Assembly (NCBI GenBank): GCA_963777665.1
Contig: CAVZRJ010000001.1
Location: 744,001-808,000 of the forward strand
DNA length: 64,000 nucleotides
Direction of reading: 5' to 3'
Source: Bog-756 sp963777665
GTDB taxonomy: Bacteria > Actinomycetota > Acidimicrobiia > Acidimicrobiales > RAAP-2
Both the position numbers and the translations under genes were made by a program. The notes under the pieces are model-generated. The model was not told the DNA's origin and made no database searches. It saw nothing but the letters and a program-made list of their open reading frames with translations. Shown piece after piece: positions 16,680 through 26,040 of this stretch; the first letter of the stretch is position 1; each line of letters opens with the position of its first letter.

Positions 16680-16711
16680 GGCTGCGCTCTAACCAACTGA
16701 GCTAAGCGCCC
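16638..16711 (-). tRNA. tRNA-Val (anticodon CAC)
   Basis: The 74-base gene folds into a full cloverleaf: acceptor GGGCGCT/AGCGCCC, D arm GCTC/GAGC, anticodon stem CAGCC/GGCTG with loop TTCACAC giving anticodon CAC, a 5-base variable loop, and T arm GGAGG/CCTCT with loop TTCGAGT. The 3' CCA is not encoded. It is the integration target of the adjacent island, which restores its 3' half. Confidence 0.95.
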
Positions 16712-16830
16712 CGAAGCCGCGGCATATGCACCGCAGGAGAGCAAGGGGAGATGCTAATCCCAGGAGGCGCACAGGCGGCGCTGGCACCGGGGGCGACCCG
16801 CAGCCACAGCCGGGCAGCCCGTGGACCCGG

Positions 16831-18250
16831 TCACGCGGCCCCAACCACCGGATCGGGGGCCACCGCGTCGAATGCGAGCGCCCGTTCGAGCGCGGCGGCC
16901 GACCGGAGCACCACCAGATCAGCGTGCTGGGGGCCGATCAACTGCAGGCCGACCGGGAGGCCGGCCGACGTGAGCCCCACGCACACCGTGGCGGCCGGCG
17001 ACCGGGTCAGGTTGAACCCGTAGGTCAGCTTCACCCAGTTGAAGTCGCTCTTCCCGTTGATCATCGCGGCACCGCCGAGCGCGGGGCGGCGGTGGCGCGG
17101 CCACGGTCGGCGTGACCAGGAGTCGCACATCATGGAAGAGGTCGACCAGGCGCAGGTTGAGGTCGTGGCACGCATCCTCTGCCCGAACCACACTCAGCGC
17201 ACTGGTGCCGGCCGCGCCGTCGATGACCATCCGGAGCACGGGGTCGATCTGCTCATAGACCGGAGTGCCGACCACCGACCGGTAGGTCCGCAGGTTGTAG
17301 ACCCCGGCCAGGGTCAGCCACGGGTCGAGCGGGTCCTCGTCCCATACCGTCGTGACCTCGGTCACCTCACAGCCGAGGTCTGCGAGCCGGTCGACCGCCC
17401 GGCCGCACAGCTCGAGGACCTCCGGGTCCACGTCGGCGTAGCCGAGCGTCGGCGACCATGCCACACGCCGGGGCGGTTGCGGGTCTTCCAGCACGGCCAA
17501 CCACGACGCCTCGGGTCTGGGTAGCGAGCGGAGATCGGTCGGGTCCGGACCGACCACCACCTCCAACGCGGCGACCACGTCGCCGAGGCGGCGAGCCATC
17601 GGCCCTTTTGTCGAGAGGTTCTGCCAGTCGGGTGCGTGATCGCCCCCGGACGGCACCCGACCGAGCGAGGGCTTCATTCCGGACAGCCCGCAGCACGACG
17701 ACGGGATGCGGATCGAGCCGCCGCCGTCCGAGCCGGTGGCCAACGGCACCATGCCGGCGGCGATCGCGGCCGCACTGCCTCCCGAGGACCCACCCGGTGT
17801 GTGGTCGAGGTTCCACGGGTTGAGGGTCGGCCCGAAGACCGGGTTGTCGGTGTCGGCCTTCCAGCCGAGCTCGGGGGTGTTGGTCTTCCCGACGACCACA
17901 CAACCGGCGGCCACCAGCCGTGCCACCAGAGCCGAGTCCCGAGTGGCCGGAGGATCGTTGGCGAAGGCCGGCGAGCCATGGGTGGTCACGAAGCCTGCGG
18001 CATCCTCGAGGTCCTTGACCCCGAGGGGGATACCGGCCAGCGGTCCCGGGTCCTGACCGGCGGCGACCTTCGCGTCGACCACGCCCGCCGCGTCCCGTGC
18101 GCGGGCCTCGTCCACGGCCACGAAGGCGTTGACGGTCGGGTTCTCCGCGGCGATCCGTTCGAGCGCATGATCGACCAGCTCCGCCGCCGTGACCTCACCG
18201 GCACGCACCTGCGACGCCAAGCCGACCACCGATGCCGTGCGAAACTCCAT
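16831..18250 (-). pseudogene. amidase (amidase signature family), frameshifted near the C-terminus
   Basis: The first about 385 residues (ATG 18250) encode an amidase-signature enzyme: the catalytic lysine in GVKDLEDAAG, the GGSSGGSAAAIAAG motif with cis-Ser and nucleophilic Ser, and GSDGGGSIRIPSS. Around 17085-17100 the frame changes inside a CCG-rich run, and the expected C-terminus (SDFNWVKLTYGFNLTRSPA to 16831) continues one frame away. Such enzymes hydrolyse carboxamides. A single indel in a repetitive run could be a sequencing error rather than true decay. Confidence 0.8.
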
Positions 18251-18390
18251 CTCCCGACCGTACCGGTGGTCGGAGCGGCCCACAACCGGCCCGGGGCCGC
18301 CCGGTTTCGACAGGCGGGTCCCGGCCGCAGCAGTCTGTGGGCCATGTGCACGAACGCTCGCCCACACAGCGAGGCCGTCCGGGTGACCCG

Positions 18391-19299
18391 GTGACAGCTG
18401 CCTCGGGGGTCATCAAGGGGAGCGTCCTCGACCACCTGGCCCACGCCGTCCCCCGTTGGCAGGACGTCTGGGACCGCTACGCGGCCGACCTCGGGGCCGA
18501 GTGGAGCTCGGGCGGCACGGCATCCGGGTTCGCGCCGGGGCAGCTCCAGTTCGGAAACGGGGCCAGGCTCGAGATGCTCATGCCCCACGACCCCGAGGGG
18601 AACGACTTCCTCGAGCGCTTCCTCGTGACCAACGGTCCGGGGCCCCACCACCTCACATTCAAGGTCCCGTCTCTCGCCGACGCCCTGGAGGAGGTCCGCG
18701 CTGCCGGATTCGAGCCGATCGGCATCGACGTGAGTGATCCCGAGTGGATGGAGGCCTTCCTCCATCCGAAGGTGGCCACCGGCGTGGTCGTGCAGCTGGC
18801 CGAGGCGCCTGCACCCTGGCGCAGTCCCCCGCCGCCCGACTTCCCGCACGGTCACCGGGTGCTCGCCGACGGCTCCGGACCCGTGCCTCCCGCCCGCCTG
18901 CTCCGGGTGGGCCACGTGGTCGCCGATCTGACACCTGCCCGCGCCCTGTTCGAGGGTCTGCTCGCCGGCGAGGTGGTCACCCAGGGCAGCCGGGGCGGCT
19001 ACGAGTGGATCGACCTGCGCTGGGACGCACCGGTCGGCGTCCGGCTGATCGGGCCGTCCGGGCCCGGGCGGCCCGAGGCGCTCACCGACTGGCTCGCCGG
19101 CCGTGGCGGCCGCGTCCACCACATCGAGCTCGCGGTCGACGAACCGTGGACGGTCCCGCGAGCGGTGCCGGCCACATCGCCGCTCGCCACGTCGGGCCAT
19201 CCGGCGGATTCCGACGCACTCTGGGAGATCTCCCCCGCGGACAATCTCGGTCTCGGCGTGGTGCTGGTCGGCTCCGACGAGCCCCCACGCGGCCGATAG
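18391..19299 (+). CDS. VOC-family protein (glyoxalase-like, two modules)
   Basis: 302 residues from GTG 18391. The N-terminal module begins VLDHLAHAVPRWQDVWDRY, resembling methylmalonyl-CoA epimerase and Glyoxalase_3-type proteins. A second half starts LLRVGHVVADLTPARALFEG and has a HHIELAVD strand. A His-containing HHLTF strand suggests metal ligands. The reaction is unknown. It is divergent from the amidase and followed after 10 bases by a membrane protein gene. Confidence 0.7.
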   Translation: MTAASGVIKGSVLDHLAHAVPRWQDVWDRYAADLGAEWSSGGTASGFAPGQLQFGNGARLEMLMPHDPEGNDFLERFLVTNGPGPHHLTFKVPSLADALEEVRAAGFEPIGIDVSDPEWMEAFLHPKVATGVVVQLAEAPAPWRSPPPPDFPHGHRVLADGSGPVPPARLLRVGHVVADLTPARALFEGLLAGEVVTQGSRGGYEWIDLRWDAPVGVRLIGPSGPGRPEALTDWLAGRGGRVHHIELAVDEPWTVPRAVPATSPLATSGHPADSDALWEISPADNLGLGVVLVGSDEPPRGR

Positions 19300-19309
19300 C
19301 CTGAGCACG

Positions 19310-20038
19310 GTGGCCGACCCCGTGGACGACAAGCAGCCGGAGGACGGGGACGCCGACGCGCCCGAGGCGCGGACCGGCGCCTGGGAACGTCTGAGCGCCC
19401 GATGGCAGCCGACCTCTGGGCAGTCCGGCTCGACCGGCCGCGTGACCAAGTGGTCGGTGGACCGACTCGACGCCCGCGAGCGCCGCTATTGCTTCTTCGC
19501 CTCGGCGGCGGCCCTCATCTTCGGCGTCTCGATCTACGTGACCGAGACCAACAACAAGCATTTCCACCTCACCAAAAATCAGTTCACCCCGTTCACGACG
19601 CTCGTCGTCGGCCTCGTCGCTGCCGCGTTCCTGCTCGGGGCCACGCTCATCGGCCGTCGGGCCCTGGTGGGGTTCGTGGCCCTCTTCACCTTCCTGGCCT
19701 TCTCCAACTCGGCATTCGTCCTCGGACTCCCCTTCGTGGTCCTCGCTGCCTGGCTGCTCTACCGGTCCTACAAGGTCCAGAAAGCAGCCGCGGCCGACCT
19801 GCGTGCGGGCCGGGCACAGGCGAACACGAAGAGTGAGGCGTCCGCCAAGGAATCGCCCGCACGTCCCGCTCCAACCGGCTCCTCCGGGGCGACGACGAAG
19901 GGCCGCACGAAGAAGGCGAAGGGACCGACCGGCCCAGAGGCGAACAAGCGCTACACGCCCAAACGGCCGGCGTCGCCGGCGCCACCCCCGCCGAAGCCGT
20001 CCTGGCGGGAGCGCCGGGCGGCCAAGGCAACCGACTGA
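19310..20038 (+). CDS. two-pass membrane protein of unknown function
   Basis: 242 residues starting at GTG 19310. An acidic N-terminal tail is followed by hydrophobic segments at about residues 63-80 (YCFFASAAALIFGVSIYV), 95-115 (TTLVVGLVAAAFLLGATLI) and 119-150. The C-terminal tail is very Lys/Ala/Pro-rich (ANKRYTPKRPASPAPPPPKP). This architecture is widespread in actinobacteria with no known role. The spacing suggests co-transcription with the VOC gene. Confidence 0.65.
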   Translation: MADPVDDKQPEDGDADAPEARTGAWERLSARWQPTSGQSGSTGRVTKWSVDRLDARERRYCFFASAAALIFGVSIYVTETNNKHFHLTKNQFTPFTTLVVGLVAAAFLLGATLIGRRALVGFVALFTFLAFSNSAFVLGLPFVVLAAWLLYRSYKVQKAAAADLRAGRAQANTKSEASAKESPARPAPTGSSGATTKGRTKKAKGPTGPEANKRYTPKRPASPAPPPPKPSWRERRAAKATD

Positions 20039-20053
20039 CCGCCGCCGGCCGCG

Positions 20054-20740
20054 TCAGGCCGTGTCGGTCACCAGTGCAGAGCGCAACAATTCGAGGATCT
20101 CACCCCGACGTCGGACCAACGAACGGGTCGTGGGTTCCTCGCCGAGCGCGCGCATGACCTCGACCTCGGTGACCATGCCGATCACCGTGGAGTAGATGGC
20201 CAGCAACAACAGGCGGGGCTCGTGCCGGCGCATGTGGCCGGCGTCCATCTCCGCCTGCAGGAACTCGGTCGCACGCCCCACGAGCGGCTCCACCGCACCC
20301 ACGAACCGGGTGGCGGCGGGCGTGCCGAGCCGCCCCGTCTCGCGGACCAGGCCGAGCAGTTCCGGTCGGCGGGCGGCCAGCCGGAAGACCGAGCGGACCA
20401 CCGCCTCGACCCGGGACCATCCGCCGCCGGCCGTGGCCAGTGACGCCTCGAGGGCGGCAGAGACCTCGACCGCGCTGCGATCGATGACCGCCTCGAGGAG
20501 GACCTCCTTCGAGGGGAACCAGTAGAGGATGGTCTGCTTCCGGATGCCGAGGCCCACGGCCAGCGCGTCCAGCGAGGTCGCCTCGTACCCCCGGGTGGCG
20601 AAGGAGACCAGGGCGGCGTCGAGGATGCGCTCGGACGTGCTCGGGGGGACCCCGACCCCCTCCGCACCGGGGGGTACCGGACGCGGCCGGCTCCGGTCAC
20701 GGCCCACCGGTGCCCTGCTCCCCTTGGTCGACTCGGTCAC
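20054..20740 (-). CDS. TetR-family transcriptional regulator
   Basis: 228 residues. A typical TetR helix-turn-helix spans about 37-82 (SERILDAALVSFATRGYEAT then GLGIRKQTILYWFPSKEVLL), with a helical ligand-binding domain after it. It is divergent from the acyl-CoA reductase operon. The 23-base gap holds the palindrome TACCATATGGTA. It therefore probably represses the operon and itself in response to an acyl-CoA or lipid ligand, as in FadR/FasR-type regulators; the ligand is inferred. Confidence 0.85.
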   Translation of the reverse strand: MTESTKGSRAPVGRDRSRPRPVPPGAEGVGVPPSTSERILDAALVSFATRGYEATSLDALAVGLGIRKQTILYWFPSKEVLLEAVIDRSAVEVSAALEASLATAGGGWSRVEAVVRSVFRLAARRPELLGLVRETGRLGTPAATRFVGAVEPLVGRATEFLQAEMDAGHMRRHEPRLLLLAIYSTVIGMVTEVEVMRALGEEPTTRSLVRRRGEILELLRSALVTDTA

Positions 20741-20741
20741 T

Positions 20742-20753
20742 TACCATATGGTA
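20742..20753. promoter_or_regulatory. TetR operator palindrome
   Basis: TACCATATGGTA is a perfect 12-bp palindrome in the 23-base gap between the TetR start (20740) and the GTG of the acyl-CoA reductase (20764). Binding here would control both genes. Such a short gap implies leaderless or near-leaderless mRNA in both directions. Confidence 0.65.
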
Positions 20754-20763
20754 GACAGATCTG

Positions 20764-23205
20764 GTGAGCCGCGTCCGCGACGCCCTGGCCGGAAGGCGCT
20801 TCTTCATCACCGGCGCAACCGGGTTCCTCGGCACCGCCCTTGTCGAGCGCGTCCTGCGCTGCATCCCGGACAGCGAGGTGGTGCTCCTGATCCGGCCCGG
20901 ACGGCGGTCGACCGCGACCCAGCGGGCCAGCAAGGAGATCCTGAGGAACGACTGCTTCGACCGCCTGCGTGCGGAGCTCGGGGACCGCTTCGACGACCAG
21001 ATCGCGAGCCGGGTCTCGGCCGTGGCAGGCGACGTCGGGACCGACCGGCTGGGCATGGACGCCGCAGGGCTCGAGGCGCTCTCGCGCTGCGACCTCGTGG
21101 TGCACGCGGCAGCCTCGGTGAGCTTCGACTCCCCGCTCGACGCCGCGGTGGAGGTCAACCTGCTCGGTCCGTCGCGGGTCGCCGCCGCCTTCGTGGCGGC
21201 CAGGGACCTGGCCGAGGCGGACGGCCGGCGGGGACCGCTGCACTACCTCCCGGTCTCGACCGCGTATGTGGCCGGTACCCACCAGGGCGAGGCCAAGGAG
21301 GAACTGCTCGGCGGCAACCGGTTCAGCGTTGAGGTCGACTGGCGCACCGAGGTCGCAGCGGCCCGTCGCCAGCGCGGCGACAGCGAGGCCGAGTCGCGGC
21401 GCCCCGAACGCCTGACCGGGTTCCACAAAGCCGCCCGTGAGGAGCTCGGGGGTGCCGGGCTCCACCTGCTGGCGGAGCGGGCGGAGCGCCTTCGCGAGGA
21501 CTGGGTCAAGGAGCAGATGGTCGAAGTGGGCCAGGCCCGGGCCCAGTCGCTCGGGTGGCCCGACGCCTACCCCTACACGAAGGCCCTCGGCGAACGGGCA
21601 CTGGTCGCCGAGTACGGGGAGACCGTGCCCATCACCATCATCCGCCCGTCGATCATCGAATCGGCACTCGCCGAGCCGAGAGCGGGCTGGATCCGCGGCT
21701 TCCGGATGGCCGAGCCGATCATCATCTCCTACGCGCGGGGCCTGCTCCGGGAGTTCCCCGGCGTGCCCGAGGGCATCACCGACGTCATCCCGGTCGACCT
21801 GGTGGTGGCGGCCATCATCGCGGTGGCCGGCGACACCCTCCTCCGGACCGACCCGTACCCGGGTCCGACCGTGTACCACGTGGCGTCGGGGGTCCGGAAC
21901 CCCTTGCGCTACGGCCGGTTGGTCGAGCTGGTCACGGGGTGGTTCCTCGAGCACCCCCTCTACGACGCCGACGGCCAGCCGATCGTGGTGCCCGAGTGGT
22001 CGTTCCCTGGGCGCGGCCGCGTGCAGCGCCAGCTCAGCCGCGCGAGCCGGGCCATGGGTCTGGCCGAGCGCGTGGTCGGGTCACTGCCCATCCGGGGGCG
22101 CCAGGCCGAGTGGATGGCCTCCCTCGAGGAGCAGCACGTGCTCGCTGACCGGGCCCTCGGGTACGTCGAGCTCTACGGTGCCTACGCCGAGACCGAGGCC
22201 CTCTACCGGGTCGACCGGCTGCTCGCCCTCTGGGAGCGGATGGACGAGGAGGACCGCGCCGCCTTCTGCCTCGACCCCGCCGCGTTCGACTGGGCGACCT
22301 ACGTCCGCGAGATCCACCTGCCCTCGATCATCGAGCACGCCCGGGTCAAGACCACCCCGGGCCGGTCGACGCGGACCAACCGGGCCGACCGCACCAGAAA
22401 GGCGATCCTCTCGCCCGACCGGCACCTGGCCGCCTTCGATCTCGAGAACACCCTCATCGCCTCCAACGTGGTCGACTCCTACGCCTGGCTGGCAACGCGT
22501 CACCTGCCCCCGGCGGAGCGGGCCGGGTTCGTGGCCGACCTCGTGGCCGAGGCCCCCGCACTCCTGGCACTCGACCGACGGGACAGGGGCGACTTCCTCC
22601 GCTCCTTCTACCGCCGGTACGAGGGCGCCCCGTGCGACCGCTTGCGCGACGACGGCTGGGAGCTCTTCCACCACTTCCTGCTCGCCAAGTCGTTCCCGGC
22701 CGGGATCGCCAGGGTGCGGGAGCACCGGGCCGCCGGCCACCGCACCATCCTGATCACCGGCGCGCTGGACCTGGTGGTCGAGCCGTTGCGTCCCCTCTTC
22801 GACGAGATCGTCTGCGCGAGGCTGGGCGAGTCCGGCGGGACGTATACCGGCAGGCTCGAACAGCTCCCGCCCATCGGCGAAGCCCGTGCGCTCGTGCTGG
22901 CCGACTTCGCCGAGGCCGAGGGACTGCGCCTCGAGGAGTCCATGGCGTATGCCGACTCGGCGAGCGACCTCCCGATGCTGGAGGCGGTCGGCTACCCGGT
23001 GGCGGTCAACCCCGAAGGCAAGCTGGCGGCGATCGCCCGCCGACGTGGTTGGCTCGTGGAGACCTGGGAGAAAGCCCCCGGGGGCGCCCAACCGCTGGTG
23101 CCTCTCGGACCCGTCGACCGGCGCGGCGCGGCGCGGCGCGGCCCGAGCAGCGCGGCGGCGCTCGCCGGACAGGCACTGCGGCTGTCGGGGAGTGGGGGCC
23201 GGTGA
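20764..23205 (+). CDS. fatty acyl-CoA reductase fused to a HAD-type phosphatase domain
   Basis: 813 residues. Residues 1-530 are an extended SDR of the NAD_binding_4/fatty acyl-CoA reductase type: GATGFLG (17-23) binds NAD(P)H and Tyr269-x-x-x-Lys273 (YPYTK) is catalytic. From about 553 a HAD-IB (SerB-like) domain follows, with motif I DLENT at 559-563, where the second aspartate is replaced by Glu561. Expected chemistry is reduction of acyl-CoA to aldehyde or alcohol plus a phosphoesterase step. It is first in a four-gene operon; its stop overlaps the next start (GTGA). Confidence 0.8.
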   Translation: MSRVRDALAGRRFFITGATGFLGTALVERVLRCIPDSEVVLLIRPGRRSTATQRASKEILRNDCFDRLRAELGDRFDDQIASRVSAVAGDVGTDRLGMDAAGLEALSRCDLVVHAAASVSFDSPLDAAVEVNLLGPSRVAAAFVAARDLAEADGRRGPLHYLPVSTAYVAGTHQGEAKEELLGGNRFSVEVDWRTEVAAARRQRGDSEAESRRPERLTGFHKAAREELGGAGLHLLAERAERLREDWVKEQMVEVGQARAQSLGWPDAYPYTKALGERALVAEYGETVPITIIRPSIIESALAEPRAGWIRGFRMAEPIIISYARGLLREFPGVPEGITDVIPVDLVVAAIIAVAGDTLLRTDPYPGPTVYHVASGVRNPLRYGRLVELVTGWFLEHPLYDADGQPIVVPEWSFPGRGRVQRQLSRASRAMGLAERVVGSLPIRGRQAEWMASLEEQHVLADRALGYVELYGAYAETEALYRVDRLLALWERMDEEDRAAFCLDPAAFDWATYVREIHLPSIIEHARVKTTPGRSTRTNRADRTRKAILSPDRHLAAFDLENTLIASNVVDSYAWLATRHLPPAERAGFVADLVAEAPALLALDRRDRGDFLRSFYRRYEGAPCDRLRDDGWELFHHFLLAKSFPAGIARVREHRAAGHRTILITGALDLVVEPLRPLFDEIVCARLGESGGTYTGRLEQLPPIGEARALVLADFAEAEGLRLEESMAYADSASDLPMLEAVGYPVAVNPEGKLAAIARRRGWLVETWEKAPGGAQPLVPLGPVDRRGAARRGPSSAAALAGQALRLSGSGGR

Positions 23206-24457
23206 AGGCGCTCGTGCTCGAGCGGAACCTGCCGCGTCTCGCCGCGTCCCGGATGGCCTCGCTCCTCGGCTCCGGACGCGGGGCGGGGATCGGTCCCATC
23301 CAGCTCCTCGACGCCGAATCCCCCGAGCGGCCGGGCGGGGGCTGGTTCCCCCTCCGACCCGTGCTGTCCGGTATCTGCGGCTCGGATCTCGCCACGGTCG
23401 ACGGCCGCGCCTCGCGGTACTTCGAGGACCTGGTCAGCTTCCCGTTCGTGCCCGGCCACGAAGTGACCGGGGTGCTCGACGAAGGTGGGGTGGACCACGC
23501 CGGACGCGCCCTCCCGCCCGGCACCCGGGCCGTCGTCGAACCGGTCCTCGGGTGCGCCCCCCGCGGCATCGACCCGCTCTGCCCCCACTGCCGCACCGGT
23601 CACACCGGGCTCTGCGGCAACGTGACCTTCGGCGCGCTCTCGGCCGGACTGCAGACCGGGTTCTGCACCGACACCGGCGGCGGATGGTCCACAGCTCCGC
23701 TCATGGCCCATGCGTCCCAACTCCATGCGGTGCCCGCGGAGCTCAGCGACGAGGACGCGGTGATGGTCGAGCCGACCGCCTGCGCGGTGCACACCGCGCG
23801 TTCGGCCGGGGTGCGTGACGGCGACGTCGTGGCGATCGTCGGTGCCGGCACGCTCGGGTTGGCGACGCTCGCCGCCCTGCACCATCTGGTCCGGCCGGAA
23901 TCCCCCTGCACGCTGATGGTCGGGGCCAAGCACCGCGACAGAAGGAGCTCGCCGGGATCCTCGGGGCCGACGAGGTCGTGTCCTCCGACCAGCTCGCCCG
24001 CGCCGTCCGCCGGCGGACGGGCTCACTGGTGGTCGCAGGCCGGCTCGTCGAGGGGGCCGACGTGGTCTTCGACTGCGTGGGAAGCGCCGCGTCGATCGCC
24101 GAGGCGATGGCCATGGCCCGCCCGCAGGGCCGGGTGGTGCTGGTAGGCATGCCGGGCAGGGTCTCGATCGACCTGGCACCCCTCTGGCACCGGGAGCTCA
24201 TGCTCGTGGGTGCCTACACCTACGGGACCGAGGTCCTCCGCGGCACGGCCGGTGATCCCGCGGTGGACGGTCCGCCGCGGCGCAGCTTCGAGGTGGCCAT
24301 CGACCTGGTCGCGACCGGTTCGCTCGGTCAGCTGGTCACCGCCACCTATCCGCTCGAGCGCTATGCCGAGGCACTCGCCCACGCAGGGGCGGCCGGGCGA
24401 CGGGGCGCGGTCAAGGTGGCCTTCGATCTCCGTTCCCGGCGGGGCGGCGCCCGGTGA
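23202..24457 (+). pseudogene. zinc-dependent alcohol dehydrogenase, one frameshift
   Basis: MDR-family alcohol dehydrogenase. It shows the catalytic zinc ligands in SGICGSDL and VPGHEVTG, structural zinc cysteines in CPHCRTGHTGLC, and the Rossmann motif VGAGTLGLATLAA. A base is missing near 23940 (GACAGAAGG where GACCAGAAGG would restore D-Q-K-E-L); the frame then continues to 24457. The rest is well conserved, so this may be a sequencing error. It overlaps both neighbours by GTGA, indicating tight coupling with the acyl-CoA reductase and the LarA-like protein. Confidence 0.8.
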
Positions 24458-26040
24458 GCCCCCGGCCCGGGTTCGTGCTCGATGTCGACCGGTCGACGCC
24501 CTCGACCCTCTTCTGGCACGGCGAGGGCTTCCACCTCGAGCGCCTTCCCGAGGGAAGCCGGGTCGTCTATGCCCCCGAGCCGGTCGATCCGCTCACCGAC
24601 CCCGCGGGCGCCATCCGCCAGGCTCTCAGCCATCCGGTCGGCGACCGGGACCCGTTGCCGGCGCTGCTGCGACCCGGGATGCGCCTCACCATCGCCTTCG
24701 ACGACCTCTCCCTTCCCCTCCCCCCGATGGAACGGCCCGACATCCGCCAACTGGTCATCGAACAGGTGTTGGACATGGCCGCGACGGCCGGCGTCGACGA
24801 CGTCGAGCTCATCGTGGCCCTCTCGCTGCACCGGCGGATGACCGAGGCGGAGCTGCGCCACGCGCTCGGCGACCGGATCTACGAGGCCTTCGCCCCGAAC
24901 GGCCTCCTCACTCAGCACGACGCCGAAGACCCGACGCAACTCGTCCACCTCGGGCTCACCGACCAGGGGGAGGACGTCGAGATCAACAAGCGGGCCGCCG
25001 AGAGCGACCTGCTGGTCTACGTGAACATCAACCTGGTGGCGATGGACGGTGGCCACAAGAGCGTGGCGACCGGGCTCTCGAGCTACCGGAGCCTCCGCCA
25101 CCACCACAACCCCGAGACCATGCAGCGGAGCCGTTCGTTCATGGACCAGCACCGCTCCGAGCTGCACTCGTCCAACTGGAGGATGGGCAAGCTCATCGCC
25201 GCATCGGGCGTGACCGTCTTCCAGATCGAGACGACCCTCAACAACGACACGTTCCCCGAGGGTTTCCGGTTCCTCCAGAAGCGGGAGTGGGAGTGGAAGG
25301 CGAGGGACCGGGCCGCTTATCTGGCCTCGTCGAAGGCGCTCGAACGCATCCCGGCCCGGTATGCGCGCCAGCTCTTCCACTCGGTGCGCGCGCCCCACCG
25401 GATGACCTCGGTGCAGGCCGGCGAGGTGGAGGCCGTGCACGCCCTCACGACCGAGAACGTCTGGAAGCAGCAGGGCGTGGTGGTCGAGGGGCAGACCGAC
25501 ATCCTCACCATGGGGCTGCCCTACATCAGCCCCTACAACGTCAACTCGATCCTCAATCCGATCCTCGTCGCCTGCCTCGGGCTCGGCTATTTCTTCAACC
25601 TCTACCGCGGCAAGCCCCTGGTGCGTGAAGGTGGCGTGCTCATCATGAGCCACCCCACCCCGTGGGAGTTCAACCCGGTCCATCACCCGAGCTACATCGA
25701 CTTCTTCGAGCAGGTCCTCAGCGAGACGACGGACCCGATGGCGGTGGCGTGCTACGAGGAGTCGTTCGCCACCGATCCGTGGTACATCCACCTCTACCGC
25801 ACCGGGCACGCATACCACGGGGTCCACCCCTTCTACATGTGGTATTGGTGCGCGCACGCCCTCCAGCACCTCGGTGCGGTGATCGTCGTCGGCGGCAACC
25901 CGGAGGCCGTCCACCGGCTCGGGTTCCGGTCGGCGTCGACCCTGGCCGACGCCCTCGAGATGTCCCGGGACACCGTCGGCAACGCACCCACCCTCACCCA
26001 CCTGCACGCTCCTCCCATCCTCATGGCCGACGTCCAGTGA
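24454..26040 (+). CDS. LarA-like (lactate racemase domain) nickel-pincer enzyme candidate
   Basis: 528 residues with a LarA/DUF2088 N-terminal half. In Lactobacillus LarA a lysine (K184) bears the nickel-pincer cofactor and a histidine (H200) ligates nickel. Here GGHK gives Lys202 and, at the same 16-residue spacing, His218. One catalytic histidine (H108) corresponds to His126 (ALSLHRRMTEAEL). The second (H174) appears replaced (VNINL) and the substrate-binding Arg75 by Leu87. The protein is about 100 residues longer than LarA. It probably uses pincer-based hydride transfer on another substrate, perhaps lipid-linked. Confidence 0.65.
   Translation: MSPRPGFVLDVDRSTPSTLFWHGEGFHLERLPEGSRVVYAPEPVDPLTDPAGAIRQALSHPVGDRDPLPALLRPGMRLTIAFDDLSLPLPPMERPDIRQLVIEQVLDMAATAGVDDVELIVALSLHRRMTEAELRHALGDRIYEAFAPNGLLTQHDAEDPTQLVHLGLTDQGEDVEINKRAAESDLLVYVNINLVAMDGGHKSVATGLSSYRSLRHHHNPETMQRSRSFMDQHRSELHSSNWRMGKLIAASGVTVFQIETTLNNDTFPEGFRFLQKREWEWKARDRAAYLASSKALERIPARYARQLFHSVRAPHRMTSVQAGEVEAVHALTTENVWKQQGVVVEGQTDILTMGLPYISPYNVNSILNPILVACLGLGYFFNLYRGKPLVREGGVLIMSHPTPWEFNPVHHPSYIDFFEQVLSETTDPMAVACYEESFATDPWYIHLYRTGHAYHGVHPFYMWYWCAHALQHLGAVIVVGGNPEAVHRLGFRSASTLADALEMSRDTVGNAPTLTHLHAPPILMADVQ

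Noticed and set aside
3..16711. A conjugative element (AICE or ICE)
   Set aside because: No FtsK-like translocase, relaxase, replication initiator or secretion gene was recognised between the attachment sites.
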